A stretch of 64,000 bases of DNA. It comes from Leuconostoc mesenteroides subsp. mesenteroides ATCC 8293. Lineage in GTDB: Bacteria > Bacillota > Bacilli > Lactobacillales > Lactobacillaceae. Shown piece by piece: positions 1 to 8,239 of this stretch (the stretch's first letter is position 1; each line of letters begins with the position of its first letter). The position numbers and the translations under genes were made by a program. The stretch lies in NCBI RefSeq assembly GCF_000014445.1, contig NC_008531.1, forward strand, positions 1,085,001 through 1,149,000, given 5' to 3'. The notes beneath the pieces are model-generated. The model searched no databases. It saw nothing but the letters and a program-made list of their open reading frames with translations, and was not told the DNA's origin.

Positions 1-1
1 A

Positions 2-655
2 TCGGCGCCAGTATATTTACCAGAGGATTACCACTCTTCCAATAAAAAATACAATGTTTTGATTTTAATGCACGGTTGGTCGATGACGGATGAGGATTTT
101 ACAGCAGGACGTGCTGATGACAAAGCACCAATAATAGCTGACTTAATGAAGAACGAAAAAACGCCATTTATTGTCGTGACGCCAACATATTATCCCAATC
201 GTTCGTTTGTGACCAATAGCTGGGATGATGATCGACCATTAAATGAACGATTTTCTAAAGTTGAGGTGACAGAAGTGCTTAAGGCAATTAAGGCAAAATA
301 TCGCGTCTATGATTCGCGAGATCATTATGCTTTTGCTGGTTTTTCAATGGGATCCGTCACAACTTGGGATGTACTAGAAAATCAATTAGACAAGTTCCGT
401 TATTTTCAGATGATGGCTAGTGGCTATGACGGGGATATGGTAGCTTTAAGACAACGATTACAACAGTCGGATTTGTCTTTTGATGCTACCATCAGTGCTG
501 GCAGTAACGACAGCACAATTTACGGCGCCCGAGATTCAGCTAGAAGTTTACAAGAATTTAAAAATGTTCGATTGTTTACTGATCGTGGCGGTGAACATAA
601 TTTACCTAGTGCGATGCGTCAATTGAAGTATGGTATGACATATTTCTTCAAGTAA
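2..655 (+). CDS. alpha/beta hydrolase (esterase), 5' end cut off by window
   Basis: The reading frame is open from base 2, so the annotated TTG at 59 is internal and the true start lies outside the window. The visible part begins APVYLPEDY and runs into LILMHGWSMTDEDF, the beta-strand and oxyanion region of esterase D/feruloyl-esterase-like alpha/beta hydrolases. GFSMGS holds the nucleophile Ser (codon near 344), and GGEHNLP near 590 holds the likely catalytic His; the Asp of SAGSND near 510 may complete the triad. Family knowledge suggests hydrolysis of an ester or a small acylated substrate; the substrate cannot be read from sequence. An intrinsic terminator follows directly, so it is not in the MerR-controlled operon downstream. 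Confidence 0.8.
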   Translation, partial: SAPVYLPEDYHSSNKKYNVLILMHGWSMTDEDFTAGRADDKAPIIADLMKNEKTPFIVVTPTYYPNRSFVTNSWDDDRPLNERFSKVEVTEVLKAIKAKYRVYDSRDHYAFAGFSMGSVTTWDVLENQLDKFRYFQMMASGYDGDMVALRQRLQQSDLSFDATISAGSNDSTIYGARDSARSLQEFKNVRLFTDRGGEHNLPSAMRQLKYGMTYFFK

Positions 656-671
656 CTGGTAACAACAAATT

Positions 672-718
672 AAAAAGTGTACCTAATTTTGAGTTATAAA
701 AAGTAGGTACACTTTTTT
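672..718 (+). terminator. intrinsic terminator after the hydrolase
   Basis: Perfect 14-bp inverted repeat AAAAAGTGTACCTA / TAGGTACACTTTTT with an 18-nt loop, ending in a T-run. It separates the hydrolase from the next operon. Confidence 0.85.
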
Positions 719-739
719 AATACAGTATTAATGTTTTAC

Positions 740-770
740 TTGACTTAGAGTGTACTTCAAGGTGTTTAAT
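740..770 (+). promoter_or_regulatory. MerR-type promoter 1 (19-bp spacer)
   Basis: TTGACT (740-745) and TTTAAT (765-770) are separated by 19 bp, the over-long spacing typical of MerR-activated promoters. The dyad CTT-AG-AGT-GT-ACT-TC-AAG (744-761) fills the spacer. It fits CTTNNAGTNNACTNNAAG, shared by three other promoters in the window. It drives the gene at 802 and probably the two after it. Confidence 0.85.
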
Positions 771-801
771 AAAATTATTAAATGAAAAGAGGAAAATTTA
801 C

Positions 802-1434
802 ATGAACATTTTAATTCTTGGCGCAGCAGGGCAAATTTCTCAACAACTAACAACCCGCTTGATCAATGAAACAGATACAAATTTAACATTATTTGCGCGT
901 AATGCCGAAAAGCGTTTGTCAATGTATAAGAATAATAATCATGTTCGATTGATTTCTGGTGAATTTGAAGATGAATCTTTACTAGCTGAATCAATGCAAG
1001 GGCAAGATGTTGTATATGCTAACTCTGATCGTAATATGCAACCAATATTAGCGGCCATGAAAAAGGCAGGCGTTAAACGGATTATTATTGCAGGTGCATT
1101 AAGCATTTACGATGAAGTTGGTGGGGCATTTGGCAAATGGAATCGGTCAATGATGGGACCTACACCGGATTCTAGAAAGAAAATGATTTCAGATGTTGAA
1201 AATTCAGGTTTGGATTACACTTATATGCGAATGACTTGGTTGTATAACCAAAAAGGTAACGTTGCTTATGCTACAACTCAAAAGGGTGAACCATTCGTTG
1301 GTGCACAGGTTACTCGTGAAGCAATTGTACAATATATTCTAGATTTGTTAGCAAATCCAAATCGTGATTTGCAAGTTAGTGTTGGCATATATGAACCTGG
1401 AACAGAAGATATGGCAAAGCCTAGTTTTTATTAA
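802..1434 (+). CDS. NAD(P)-binding oxidoreductase, NmrA/atypical SDR-like
   Basis: A 210-residue single-domain Rossmann protein. The N-terminus MNILILGAAGQISQQL carries the glycine-rich dinucleotide motif GxxGxxx (residues 7-13), and VKRIIIAGALSIYDE is the typical beta5 segment of atypical short-chain dehydrogenases/NmrA-like proteins. No classical YxxxK pair is evident, so catalytic activity versus redox sensing is undecided. The start is the ATG at 802, preceded by AGAGGA. First gene after MerR-type promoter 1, followed by a flavodoxin and a flavocytochrome, which suggests a role in electrophile or carbonyl stress (inference). Confidence 0.8.
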   Translation: MNILILGAAGQISQQLTTRLINETDTNLTLFARNAEKRLSMYKNNNHVRLISGEFEDESLLAESMQGQDVVYANSDRNMQPILAAMKKAGVKRIIIAGALSIYDEVGGAFGKWNRSMMGPTPDSRKKMISDVENSGLDYTYMRMTWLYNQKGNVAYATTQKGEPFVGAQVTREAIVQYILDLLANPNRDLQVSVGIYEPGTEDMAKPSFY

Positions 1435-1530
1435 GAAACCATCACGGTATACGCGATATACTGTCAAACGACTTATTGCCACACCACTGTTAAAAAGCGC
1501 CTGGCGCTGTTTTCCTAAGGAGGAGACATT

Positions 1531-2208
1531 ATGAAAGTTCGTATCACCATTTTTGGTGTTGTCATTATTGCTCTTGTAGCAGCTATTTTTACTTTTAATT
1601 CTCGTAATCAGAGAAACCAGTCAACCACGACTACATCAACACAAAACAGATCATCTAAGCCTGTTAAGTCTGCTAATAGTGGTAAAACATTAGTCGTTTA
1701 TTTTTCAAGAAGAGAGGCTGCTTCCAGCATCTATAAAGATAAACCGCTACCTATTGGTAATACCAAGCGGATTGCGGGTATGATTGCCAAGAAGACTGGT
1801 GGAACTGAATATGAAATTATTCCAGCAAAGTCCTATCCACGCGACTTTAAAACAACTTCAGAAGTTGCACAACGTGAACTAGATGAAAATGCCCGTCCTA
1901 AAATTAAAAATCCGCTACCAGATGTTTCAGGTTATAATACAGTTTTTGTTGGTGCACCAGTATGGTGGGGCGATTATCCTATGGTAGTCCATACATTTTT
2001 GGATGCAGTGGACTTAAATGGAAAAAATATTGTACCTTTTGCAACTTCAGAGGGATCTGGGCTAGGCAATTTCGATTCAGTGTTATCTAGTCAATATCCA
2101 AATGCAAAAGTCTTGGAAGGTCACTTTGAACGTGGTAAAGATGTTGCGGACAGACGTTCTAGTGTCGAGTCAAATGTTAATAGATGGCTGAATGGTTTGG
2201 GATATTAG
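1531..2208 (+). CDS. membrane-anchored flavodoxin
   Basis: Residues 5-23 form one hydrophobic anchor, followed by a Ser/Thr/Asn-rich linker and a flavodoxin domain from about residue 55: TLVVYFSRREA with IGNTKRIA is the FMN phosphate loop, and VFVGAPVWWGDYP is the second FMN-contact loop. Flavodoxin_4-type proteins carry electrons between reductases and acceptors; here the domain would face outside the membrane if the N-terminal segment is an anchor or signal. The RBS AAGGAGG is strong. A 97-nt gap with a short GC-rich palindrome (AGCGCC/GGCGCT) separates it from the upstream gene. The next gene starts 3 nt after its stop, so the two are probably translationally coupled partners. Confidence 0.85.
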   Translation: MKVRITIFGVVIIALVAAIFTFNSRNQRNQSTTTTSTQNRSSKPVKSANSGKTLVVYFSRREAASSIYKDKPLPIGNTKRIAGMIAKKTGGTEYEIIPAKSYPRDFKTTSEVAQRELDENARPKIKNPLPDVSGYNTVFVGAPVWWGDYPMVVHTFLDAVDLNGKNIVPFATSEGSGLGNFDSVLSSQYPNAKVLEGHFERGKDVADRRSSVESNVNRWLNGLGY

Positions 2209-2211
2209 TTT

Positions 2212-3480
2212 ATGAAACAATCAAAGATAGACTTTTTGCTAACTTGGGCGGTAGTATTAGTTGTTTTACCGATGCCATTAATTTATACATTTAATCAGGG
2301 TTTAGTGGATTCTGCTGCCAATATTCGGACATATGATTTCGGCATTCTAGCCTATGTTTGGTGGTTGGTCATTGTTTATTTATCAACGAGACCTAAATGG
2401 ATTGAACGTTTTATACCGTTGCCAAAAATGTATATGATGCATGGTTTGTTGGCTATCATTGCATTACTATTTGCAACCCTTCATGAGCAAATGAGTTTTA
2501 CCTATCATGCACCGATTAGATTAACAGGAGATTTTGCCTGGTACCTATCGATATTTGGTATTGTTTATGCTGTTTTATTCATGTCTAATTGGTTAATTGA
2601 TCGTATACCATTGGTTATGACAACAAAAAACAAGCTTAAATTTTTATTGAAACACCAAGTATCGATTTGGGTTCACCGCTTACATTTTGTTATGATTGGT
2701 TTGATTTGGTTTCATGTCCACTTAATTCCTCGTGTAACACAACTATCTAATTTCTTAATTATTTTTGATTTATATACGTTGGCAGCTTTAGCTTCTTACG
2801 TTTATGTCAAGTTGATACGAGACACGAGAAAAAATAGCGGTATATTAGTTGAAAATCGAGCATTAGATGTTAAAACACAAATGATTACTGTTCGTCTAGG
2901 AAAGTTTGCGCCTGAGTATCAAGCTGGAGATATTTATTTTATCAAAATAGAAGGCTTTTCAAACGAAGCACACCCATTTTCTGTTGCTTCGGCGCCCAAA
3001 AAGGATAATAGATTAGTTAGTTTTGTCATTCAAAATGTTGGCGATTATACACAAAATATTAATCGCATACCATTAAGATCGAAGGTAAAGTTGGAAGGCC
3101 CATTTGGTCAATTTGATAAATTGATTCGTGGACTGCCAGATGATCAACCGATTATTCTCTATGGGTTAGGTTCTGGTGCAGCGCCAATGTTAAGTCTTGC
3201 TCAACAATTTCATGAAAAAGCCATTCATGTGATATGGAGTGCCAGAAGAGATAGTCGATTATATTTAGATAATGAATTTAAACCAATTGATGTGCAGTAC
3301 ACTTCTAAAAATGGTCGATTTAGTCCGGAAGAGCTAAGTCAAGTCCTAACTGCGTCAGAAATAAAAAATGGTATTTTTATCATTGTAGGTGGATCAGCAA
3401 CAGTCCTTCGAGTGAGGAAAATGTTGAAAAAAATTGGTGTCAATAATGCCAGATTAATAGATGAACGTCTAATCATGTGA
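2212..3480 (+). CDS. ferric-reductase-like transmembrane flavoprotein (FNR fold)
   Basis: 422 residues. The N-terminal half (about 1-205) has six or so hydrophobic helices with several His residues (MHGLL, LHEQ, VHRLHF, FHVHL) that could ligate haem as in ferric reductase/NOX-type domains. The C-terminal half is ferredoxin-NADP reductase-like: HPFSVASAP is the FAD-binding motif, LYGLGSGAAP the pyridine-nucleotide loop, and VGGSATVLR the terminal NAD(P) region. It would move electrons from NAD(P)H across the membrane, plausibly to the anchored flavodoxin encoded 3 nt upstream (inference). There is no good RBS of its own, consistent with coupling. A terminator follows. Confidence 0.85.
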   Translation: MKQSKIDFLLTWAVVLVVLPMPLIYTFNQGLVDSAANIRTYDFGILAYVWWLVIVYLSTRPKWIERFIPLPKMYMMHGLLAIIALLFATLHEQMSFTYHAPIRLTGDFAWYLSIFGIVYAVLFMSNWLIDRIPLVMTTKNKLKFLLKHQVSIWVHRLHFVMIGLIWFHVHLIPRVTQLSNFLIIFDLYTLAALASYVYVKLIRDTRKNSGILVENRALDVKTQMITVRLGKFAPEYQAGDIYFIKIEGFSNEAHPFSVASAPKKDNRLVSFVIQNVGDYTQNINRIPLRSKVKLEGPFGQFDKLIRGLPDDQPIILYGLGSGAAPMLSLAQQFHEKAIHVIWSARRDSRLYLDNEFKPIDVQYTSKNGRFSPEELSQVLTASEIKNGIFIIVGGSATVLRVRKMLKKIGVNNARLIDERLIM

Positions 3481-3532
3481 ATAAATTTCTGAGCTATCAC
3501 AATCAATTATTCAAGAACATACTGATTATTAT

Positions 3533-3558
3533 AAAAAGCTGTCCTAGGATAGCTTTTT
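3533..3558 (+). terminator. intrinsic terminator
   Basis: AAAAAGCTGTCC / GGATAGCTTTTT with a 2-nt loop and a T-run closes the first MerR-controlled operon. Confidence 0.75.
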
Positions 3559-3584
3559 ATTTCACCAAAATTAAGACGTTTTAG

Positions 3585-3615
3585 TTGACTTTGAGTGTGG
3601 TCTAGGGTTTAGACT
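3585..3615 (+). promoter_or_regulatory. MerR-type promoter 2 (degenerate right half-site)
   Basis: TTGACT (3585-3590), a 19-bp spacer, then TAGACT (3610-3615). The left half of the dyad (CTT-TG-AGT) is intact, but the right half reads GGT-CT-AGG instead of ACT-NN-AAG. It precedes the aldo/keto reductase at 3660. Weaker or altered MerR control is the expected consequence (inference). Confidence 0.7.
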
Positions 3616-3659
3616 AGCATTGTTGAAGTATTAGTAATGTTGGAAGGAGTAGAATTATT

Positions 3660-4649
3660 GTGAAAACCAGATTTTTGGGAAGTGACAACCATTCAATTGA
3701 AGTCAGTACAATCGGATTAGGAACGATGGGTATGAGTTTTGCCTATGGTCATTTACCTGATGAACAATCAATGATCCCAGTTCTACAAGAAGCTGTGGAA
3801 ATGGGAGAACATTTCATCGATACGGCAGAGGTCTATGGCCCATTTACCAATGAGTCTTTAATTGGCAAGGCTTTATATCCTTATCGTCATGACATGGTTA
3901 TTGCGACTAAAGGTGGCATTCAAATTGTCAATGGTAAACAAGTAATTGATGGCCATCCACAAACTTTAGAAAACTCAATAGAGGGTTCATTAAAAAGATT
4001 AAAAGTTGATGCTATTGATTTATATTACCTACATCGTGTTGATACGAGTGTGCCAATTGAAGAAGTTGCTGATTTCATGGGCCGTATGATTAAAGCCGGT
4101 AAAATAAAGCATTGGGGCCTTAGTGAAGCTGGGGTTCAGACAATTCGTAAAGCACATGCCATCACACCTTTAACAGCCGTTGAAAGTGAATATTCGCTCT
4201 GGTACCGAGAACCAGAAGAGCAACTATTACCGACACTAAAAGAGTTAGGCATTGGGTTTGTCCCATTTAGTCCGCTAGGTAAGGGATTTCTAACTGGTAC
4301 CATGTCAGTTGATCAACCGCTCTCAAGTGATGATGTGCGTTCAACATTACCTCGTTTTAAACAAGACGCTATGGTAGCTAACATGAAATTAGTTGATATC
4401 ATTCAAAACTTTGCTAAAACCAAAGATGTTACTAATGCACAAATTGCACTAGCTTGGTTGTTAGCTCAAGATGAGTCGATAGTCCCTATTCCCGGTACAA
4501 CTAAGATTCAAAGAATACGTGAAAATATCGATGCCGAAAAAGTCATTTTATCACCAACAGAACTGAAGGCTCTGACAGAGGCAGCTAATACTGTTAAAAT
4601 CGTCGGGAATCGGTATAATGAAGAACTTGCTAAAAGAGCAGGCAATTAG
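3660..4649 (+). CDS. aldo/keto reductase
   Basis: A 329-residue TIM-barrel aldo/keto reductase of the larger type, like AKR11-13 or YhdN-type enzymes. The catalytic tetrad is visible: Asp54 and Tyr59 (FIDTAEVYGP), Lys84 (IATKGG) and His125 (YYLHRVD). The C-terminal GTTKIQRIRENI binds the NADP phosphate. It would reduce aldehydes or ketones with NADPH. Translation starts at GTG 3660 behind GGAAGGAG. It is followed 32 nt later by a cupin gene and then a CMD-like gene with no terminator between, so the three form an operon under MerR-type promoter 2. Confidence 0.9.
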   Translation: MKTRFLGSDNHSIEVSTIGLGTMGMSFAYGHLPDEQSMIPVLQEAVEMGEHFIDTAEVYGPFTNESLIGKALYPYRHDMVIATKGGIQIVNGKQVIDGHPQTLENSIEGSLKRLKVDAIDLYYLHRVDTSVPIEEVADFMGRMIKAGKIKHWGLSEAGVQTIRKAHAITPLTAVESEYSLWYREPEEQLLPTLKELGIGFVPFSPLGKGFLTGTMSVDQPLSSDDVRSTLPRFKQDAMVANMKLVDIIQNFAKTKDVTNAQIALAWLLAQDESIVPIPGTTKIQRIRENIDAEKVILSPTELKALTEAANTVKIVGNRYNEELAKRAGN

Positions 4650-4681
4650 TAATACGTATCATAAAAAAAGGAGTTAGTTTT

Positions 4682-5128
4682 ATGACAATTGCGAATGATT
4701 TATCTAAAAGTGTCATTTTCCCTTTAGGTGAAAAAATAACAAATAATTATTTTATAGGTGATGCTTATTTACAAATGATAGTTTCCAAACCCACAACATC
4801 TACTGGTGCTGTTGGGAATGTTACTTTTGCACCTGGGACTAGAAATAATTGGCATTCACATACAAAAGGTCAGACGCTTTTTATTACTGGCGGTGAAGGA
4901 TGGTATCAAGAAGAAGGTAAGCCAGCAGAAAAATTAGTGGCGGGTACTGTCAAAGTTATTCCTGCAAATGTTAATCATTGGCATGGCGCAACCTCTGATT
5001 CTTGGTTCGTACATTTGGCGATTGCACCAGGCACAACAACGTGGCAAGGTCCGGTTGATGATCAGCAGTATATTGATGCAGAAAATGGTGAAGCTGTTTT
5101 TGAAACAAAAGGAGAAAATGATGGTTGA
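4682..5128 (+). CDS. cupin-domain protein
   Basis: A 148-residue single cupin barrel. Motif 1 is WHSHTKGQTLFITGGEG with His58, His60 and Gln64, and motif 2 is NHWHGA with His99/His101; these would hold one divalent metal. This class is often encoded beside CMD-family proteins and aldo/keto reductases, and is annotated as cupin or quercetin-dioxygenase-like, but no reaction is certain. RBS AAAAGGAG. Its last 8 nt overlap the CMD-like gene, indicating translational coupling. Confidence 0.85.
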   Translation: MTIANDLSKSVIFPLGEKITNNYFIGDAYLQMIVSKPTTSTGAVGNVTFAPGTRNNWHSHTKGQTLFITGGEGWYQEEGKPAEKLVAGTVKVIPANVNHWHGATSDSWFVHLAIAPGTTTWQGPVDDQQYIDAENGEAVFETKGENDG

Positions 5129-5438
5129 GAAGCAGACAGCAGGACACGATAAATTAGGCGAATTTGCACCAAAATTTGCAGAATTAAACGATGATGTTTT
5201 GTTTGGTGAGGTATGGTCACGAGAATCAGAGTTATCCGCCCACGATCGTTCAATAATTACGATTTCCGCACTGATTTCTGGCGGTAATATGGAACAAGCT
5301 GGGCATCACATGACGTTGGGTAAAAAGAACGGTATTACGCAAAAAGAGATTTCAGAGATGATCACACACCTTGCATTTTATGTCGGGTGGCCTAAAGCTT
5401 GGTCGGCATTTAATATTGCCAAAGAAATTTGGAATTAA
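5121..5438 (+). CDS. carboxymuconolactone decarboxylase (CMD)-family protein
   Basis: 105 residues with the all-helical CMD core: HDRSIITISALISGG, the GHHM segment, and the second helix pair ITHLAFYVGWPKAWSA. The CxxC pair of AhpD-type peroxidase partners is absent, so it belongs with the gamma-carboxymuconolactone decarboxylase-like branch rather than thiol-active AhpD. The start at ATG 5121 is chosen because GGAG at 5111 is correctly spaced; ATG 5118 is an alternative. The frame is open further upstream, but only inside the cupin gene. It is co-translated with the cupin. Confidence 0.85.
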   Translation: MVEKQTAGHDKLGEFAPKFAELNDDVLFGEVWSRESELSAHDRSIITISALISGGNMEQAGHHMTLGKKNGITQKEISEMITHLAFYVGWPKAWSAFNIAKEIWN

Positions 5439-5442
5439 ATGC

Positions 5443-5473
5443 TTGACTTGAAGTTAACTCTAAGGTGTTTAAT
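5443..5473 (+). promoter_or_regulatory. MerR-type promoter 3
   Basis: TTGACT (5443-5448), a 19-bp spacer, then TTTAAT (5468-5473). The dyad CTT-GA-AGT-TA-ACT-CT-AAG is a perfect match to the shared pattern. It starts 4 nt after the CMD stop codon and drives the SDR and probably the first of the two small aldo/keto reductases. Confidence 0.85.
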
Positions 5474-5506
5474 AAAGATATTGAAAAGAAAAGGAGAATT
5501 GTACGC

Positions 5507-6250
5507 ATGGCCGATTCAAAAGTAATTGTTATAACTGGTGCCTCATCTGGTATTGGTGAAGCTATTGCTAAAAAGCAAGCAGCAGCCGGAGACAAGATTG
5601 TTTTAGGTGCACGTCGTGAGGAAAACTTGAAACAAATTAAGGCAGATATTGAAGCTGGCGGAGGTCAAGCAGAGTATTTAGTAACTGATGTCACAGATGT
5701 TGAGCAAGTTAAAGCGTTGGCTCAAAAAGCTATGGATGCCTATGGCCGTATTGATGTTTGGATCAACAATGCAGGATTGATGCCTCATTCATTATTAATT
5801 GATGCCAGAATTGACGATTGGAATCGCATGATTGACGTTAACTTGAAAGGTACGTTGTACGGTATTGCTGCTGCACAGCACATCTTCCATGATCAAAATA
5901 CAGGTCACTTCATCAACTTGGGTTCTGTGGCTAGTCTTTATTCACATGCTGGTGGAGCGGTTTATTCAGCTACTAAATGGGCTGTTAAAGCCATCTCTGA
6001 AAGTTTACGCGAAGAAGAAGCGCAAGCTGGTAAAAATGTTCGTGTGACATCACTTTATCCTGGTGCAATTGAATCAGAATTGGTTGCTAATATGACGGAT
6101 TCAAAGCGTCGTGAAGCAACAGCTGAATTTTACAAGAACTTTGCCATTCCAGCTGAACGTATTGCGCAAATTGTTAATGATGTCTTGAATATGCCAACAG
6201 ATACGACACTGAACGAAATTGTTGTACGGCCAACAACTCAAGTACAATAA
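5507..6250 (+). CDS. short-chain dehydrogenase/reductase
   Basis: A 247-residue classical SDR. It has the cofactor motif TGASSGIGE (residues 10-18), NNAG (87-90), catalytic Ser140 (NLGS) and the YSATK pair (Tyr153, Lys157). This is the serine 3-dehydrogenase/YdfG-like group that acts on small hydroxy or keto compounds; the substrate is undetermined. The start is ATG 5507 behind AAAGGAGAA. An in-frame upstream ATG at 5465 lies inside the promoter and is rejected. An aldo/keto reductase follows 44 nt later. Confidence 0.9.
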   Translation: MADSKVIVITGASSGIGEAIAKKQAAAGDKIVLGARREENLKQIKADIEAGGGQAEYLVTDVTDVEQVKALAQKAMDAYGRIDVWINNAGLMPHSLLIDARIDDWNRMIDVNLKGTLYGIAAAQHIFHDQNTGHFINLGSVASLYSHAGGAVYSATKWAVKAISESLREEEAQAGKNVRVTSLYPGAIESELVANMTDSKRREATAEFYKNFAIPAERIAQIVNDVLNMPTDTTLNEIVVRPTTQVQ

Positions 6251-6294
6251 ATTATAATATACTTTTTGGAAAAATTATTTAATGGAGAAAAAAT

Positions 6295-7161
6295 ATGAAC
6301 TTTAAAACACTTAATAATGGTGCGCAAATGCCTCAACTAGGATTTGGTGTATTCCAAATTCCTGCTGAAGAAACAAAGCAAGCAGTTGTTGATGCGATTA
6401 ATGCAGGCTATCGCTCAATTGATACAGCTCGTGTTTATGGTAATGAAGCAGAAACTGGTCAAGGTGTCAATGAAGCGATTGCTAATGCTGTTGTGGCACG
6501 TGAAGAACTTTTCTTGACAACAAAATTGTGGCTTTCAGAATTTTCTTACGAAGCAGCAAAAGGAGCAATTGATGATTCGCTAAAAAAATTGGGTACGGAT
6601 TATGCAGATTTAATCTTATTACACCAACCTTATGGTGATGTTTACGGTGCCTACAAAGCTTTGGCAGAAGCACAAGCTGATGGTAAAGTAAAATCAATTG
6701 GTATTTCTAATTTTTATCCAGCTAAGTTTGTTGAATTTATTAAAGTTATTAAAACAATGAATTTGCCAGTACCACAAATTGATCAAATTGAGTTCCACCC
6801 ATATTATCAAGAAAAAGTTGCTCGTCAATTGCATGATAAGTATGGTGTACAGATTGAAGCATGGGGACCACTTGGCCGTACTGCAAACAAGTATGATACT
6901 TTCCATCAACCAGAGCTTGTTGAAATTGCTGCAAAGCATGATAAGTCTGTGGGACAAGTAGTCCTTCGTTGGATTATGCAGTCGAATATTATTACAGTAG
7001 CAAAGTCAGTTAATCCAAGTCGTATGGCAGAAAATATTGACATCTTTAACTTTGAACTTGATGATGATGATATGAAAAAAATTGAAACACTTGATAAAAA
7101 TGAACCAATTTTTAATCACTTGGATATCAGTACAGTTGAAAGAATGTATGGTTGGGTGTAA
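6295..7161 (+). CDS. aldo/keto reductase (AKR5-like)
   Basis: A 288-residue aldo/keto reductase of the short 2,5-diketogluconate-reductase type. The catalytic residues are visible in SIDTARVYGNE (Asp, Tyr), TTKLW (Lys) and LLHQPYGD (His). The cofactor-binding tail VAKSVNPSRMAENIDIF is complete. RBS TGGAGAA. It is closely related to the gene at 7329 (both have GFGVFQ, the LLHQPY core and the same C-terminal layout), so the pair looks like an old tandem duplication that later diverged. Probably co-transcribed with the SDR upstream. Confidence 0.9.
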   Translation: MNFKTLNNGAQMPQLGFGVFQIPAEETKQAVVDAINAGYRSIDTARVYGNEAETGQGVNEAIANAVVAREELFLTTKLWLSEFSYEAAKGAIDDSLKKLGTDYADLILLHQPYGDVYGAYKALAEAQADGKVKSIGISNFYPAKFVEFIKVIKTMNLPVPQIDQIEFHPYYQEKVARQLHDKYGVQIEAWGPLGRTANKYDTFHQPELVEIAAKHDKSVGQVVLRWIMQSNIITVAKSVNPSRMAENIDIFNFELDDDDMKKIETLDKNEPIFNHLDISTVERMYGWV

Positions 7162-7214
7162 TCGGTACAGTTAATGTAGTAAAAGTAAATTTATCAAAAA
7201 AATTATAGTTAGTA

Positions 7215-7245
7215 TTGACTTTGAGTGTACTCTAAGGTCTATGCT
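7215..7245 (+). promoter_or_regulatory. MerR-type promoter 4
   Basis: TTGACT (7215-7220), a 19-bp spacer, then TATGCT (7240-7245). The dyad CTT-TG-AGT-GT-ACT-CT-AAG matches the shared pattern perfectly. It precedes the aldo/keto reductase at 7329 and, further on, the MerR gene itself, so the regulator may be autoregulated through this site. Confidence 0.85.
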
Positions 7246-7270
7246 ATATGTATTAACAAAGAAAGGGAAT

Positions 7271-7322
7271 GTGTTAGATAGTGTGCACTGACTAAATGAG
7301 CAGACAAATCAACACAAAGTGA
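7271..7322 (+). other. leader with two tiny upstream ORFs
   Basis: The transcript from MerR-type promoter 4 has an unusually long leader. It contains GAAAGGGAAT followed by GTG (7271-7291, MLDSVH then stop), and a second small ORF at 7296-7322 (MSRQINTK then stop). The AKR start codon at 7329 has only a poor AAGTG ahead of it. Re-initiation or leader-peptide control is possible but unproven. Confidence 0.35.
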
Positions 7323-7328
7323 TTAATC

Positions 7329-8207
7329 ATGGAATATAAAACATTAGCAAGCGACATCAAAATGCCAGTATTGGGGTTTGGTGTTTTCCAAGTGCAAGAA
7401 AAAGGAGCAGCCAAACAAGCTGTTATTGATGCCATCAAAACAGGATATCGTTTGATCGATACTGCTGCTAGTTATGGTAACGAGCGTGAAGTTGGTGAAG
7501 GTATCGCTGAAGCCATTGAAACAGGTTTGGTAACACGCGAAGAATTGTTCGTTACGTCAAAGATGTGGGTTCAAGATGTTTCAGCTGATAAGGCTGCGGC
7601 AGCTATTCAAGCATCACTTGATCGTTTGAAGTTGGACTATTTGGATTTGTATTTGTTACACCAACCATACAATGATGTCTTTGGTGCATGGCGTGCAATG
7701 GAAGCAGCATACAAGGCTGGACAATTAAAAGCTATTGGTGTTTCAAACTTTGATATTGCACAGTTGACAAACTTGGCTGAGTTCTCAGAAATTAAGCCAA
7801 TGTTGAACCAGATCGAAGCTAACCCATTCCAACAAAATAAAAAAGATGCTGCTTACTTTGCAGAATATGGCGTTCAAGTTGAGGCATGGGCACCATTTGC
7901 AGAAGGTAAGAATGGTTTGTTCTCAAACGAATTGTTGCAAGGTATTGCAGACAAATACAACAAGTCAATTGCACAAGTTGTCTTGCGTTGGTTAACACAA
8001 CGAGACATCATTGTTGTTGCAAAGTCGGTTAAGCCGGAACGTATGGCACAAAATTTGGATGTGTTAGACTTCAAACTAACTGATGAAGAAATGCAAGAAA
8101 TTGCAACATTGGACACTAATATTAGTCAATTCTTTGACCATGCTGATCCTGATATGATTAAATGGATGGCAGGTCGTGAAATCAGCTATGATGTGACGGC
8201 TGATTAA
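7329..8207 (+). CDS. aldo/keto reductase (AKR5-like), second copy
   Basis: 292 residues, the same family as the gene at 6295. Catalytic residues lie in LIDTAASYGNE (Asp, Tyr), VTSKMW (Lys) and LLHQPYND (His), with the cofactor tail VAKSVKPERMAQNLDVL. It likely reduces small aldehydes, ketoaldehydes or diketones with NADPH. The ribosome site directly before ATG 7329 is weak while the leader carries two tiny ORFs. It is followed 32 nt later by the MerR regulator without a terminator, so the regulator is probably co-transcribed with this target. Confidence 0.9.
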   Translation: MEYKTLASDIKMPVLGFGVFQVQEKGAAKQAVIDAIKTGYRLIDTAASYGNEREVGEGIAEAIETGLVTREELFVTSKMWVQDVSADKAAAAIQASLDRLKLDYLDLYLLHQPYNDVFGAWRAMEAAYKAGQLKAIGVSNFDIAQLTNLAEFSEIKPMLNQIEANPFQQNKKDAAYFAEYGVQVEAWAPFAEGKNGLFSNELLQGIADKYNKSIAQVVLRWLTQRDIIVVAKSVKPERMAQNLDVLDFKLTDEEMQEIATLDTNISQFFDHADPDMIKWMAGREISYDVTAD

Positions 8208-8239
8208 TTCAAAGTAAAAGATAATTAATTGGTGCAAAT

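Noticed and set aside
1440..1530. Terminator or riboswitch between the NmrA-like and flavodoxin genes
   Set aside because: The AGCGCC/GGCGCT palindrome is short with almost no loop and a poor T-run; likely at most a weak attenuator.
5465..5506. Longer N-terminus for the SDR
   Set aside because: The extra residues are translated from the -10 region of MerR-type promoter 3; ATG 5507 has a strong ribosome site.
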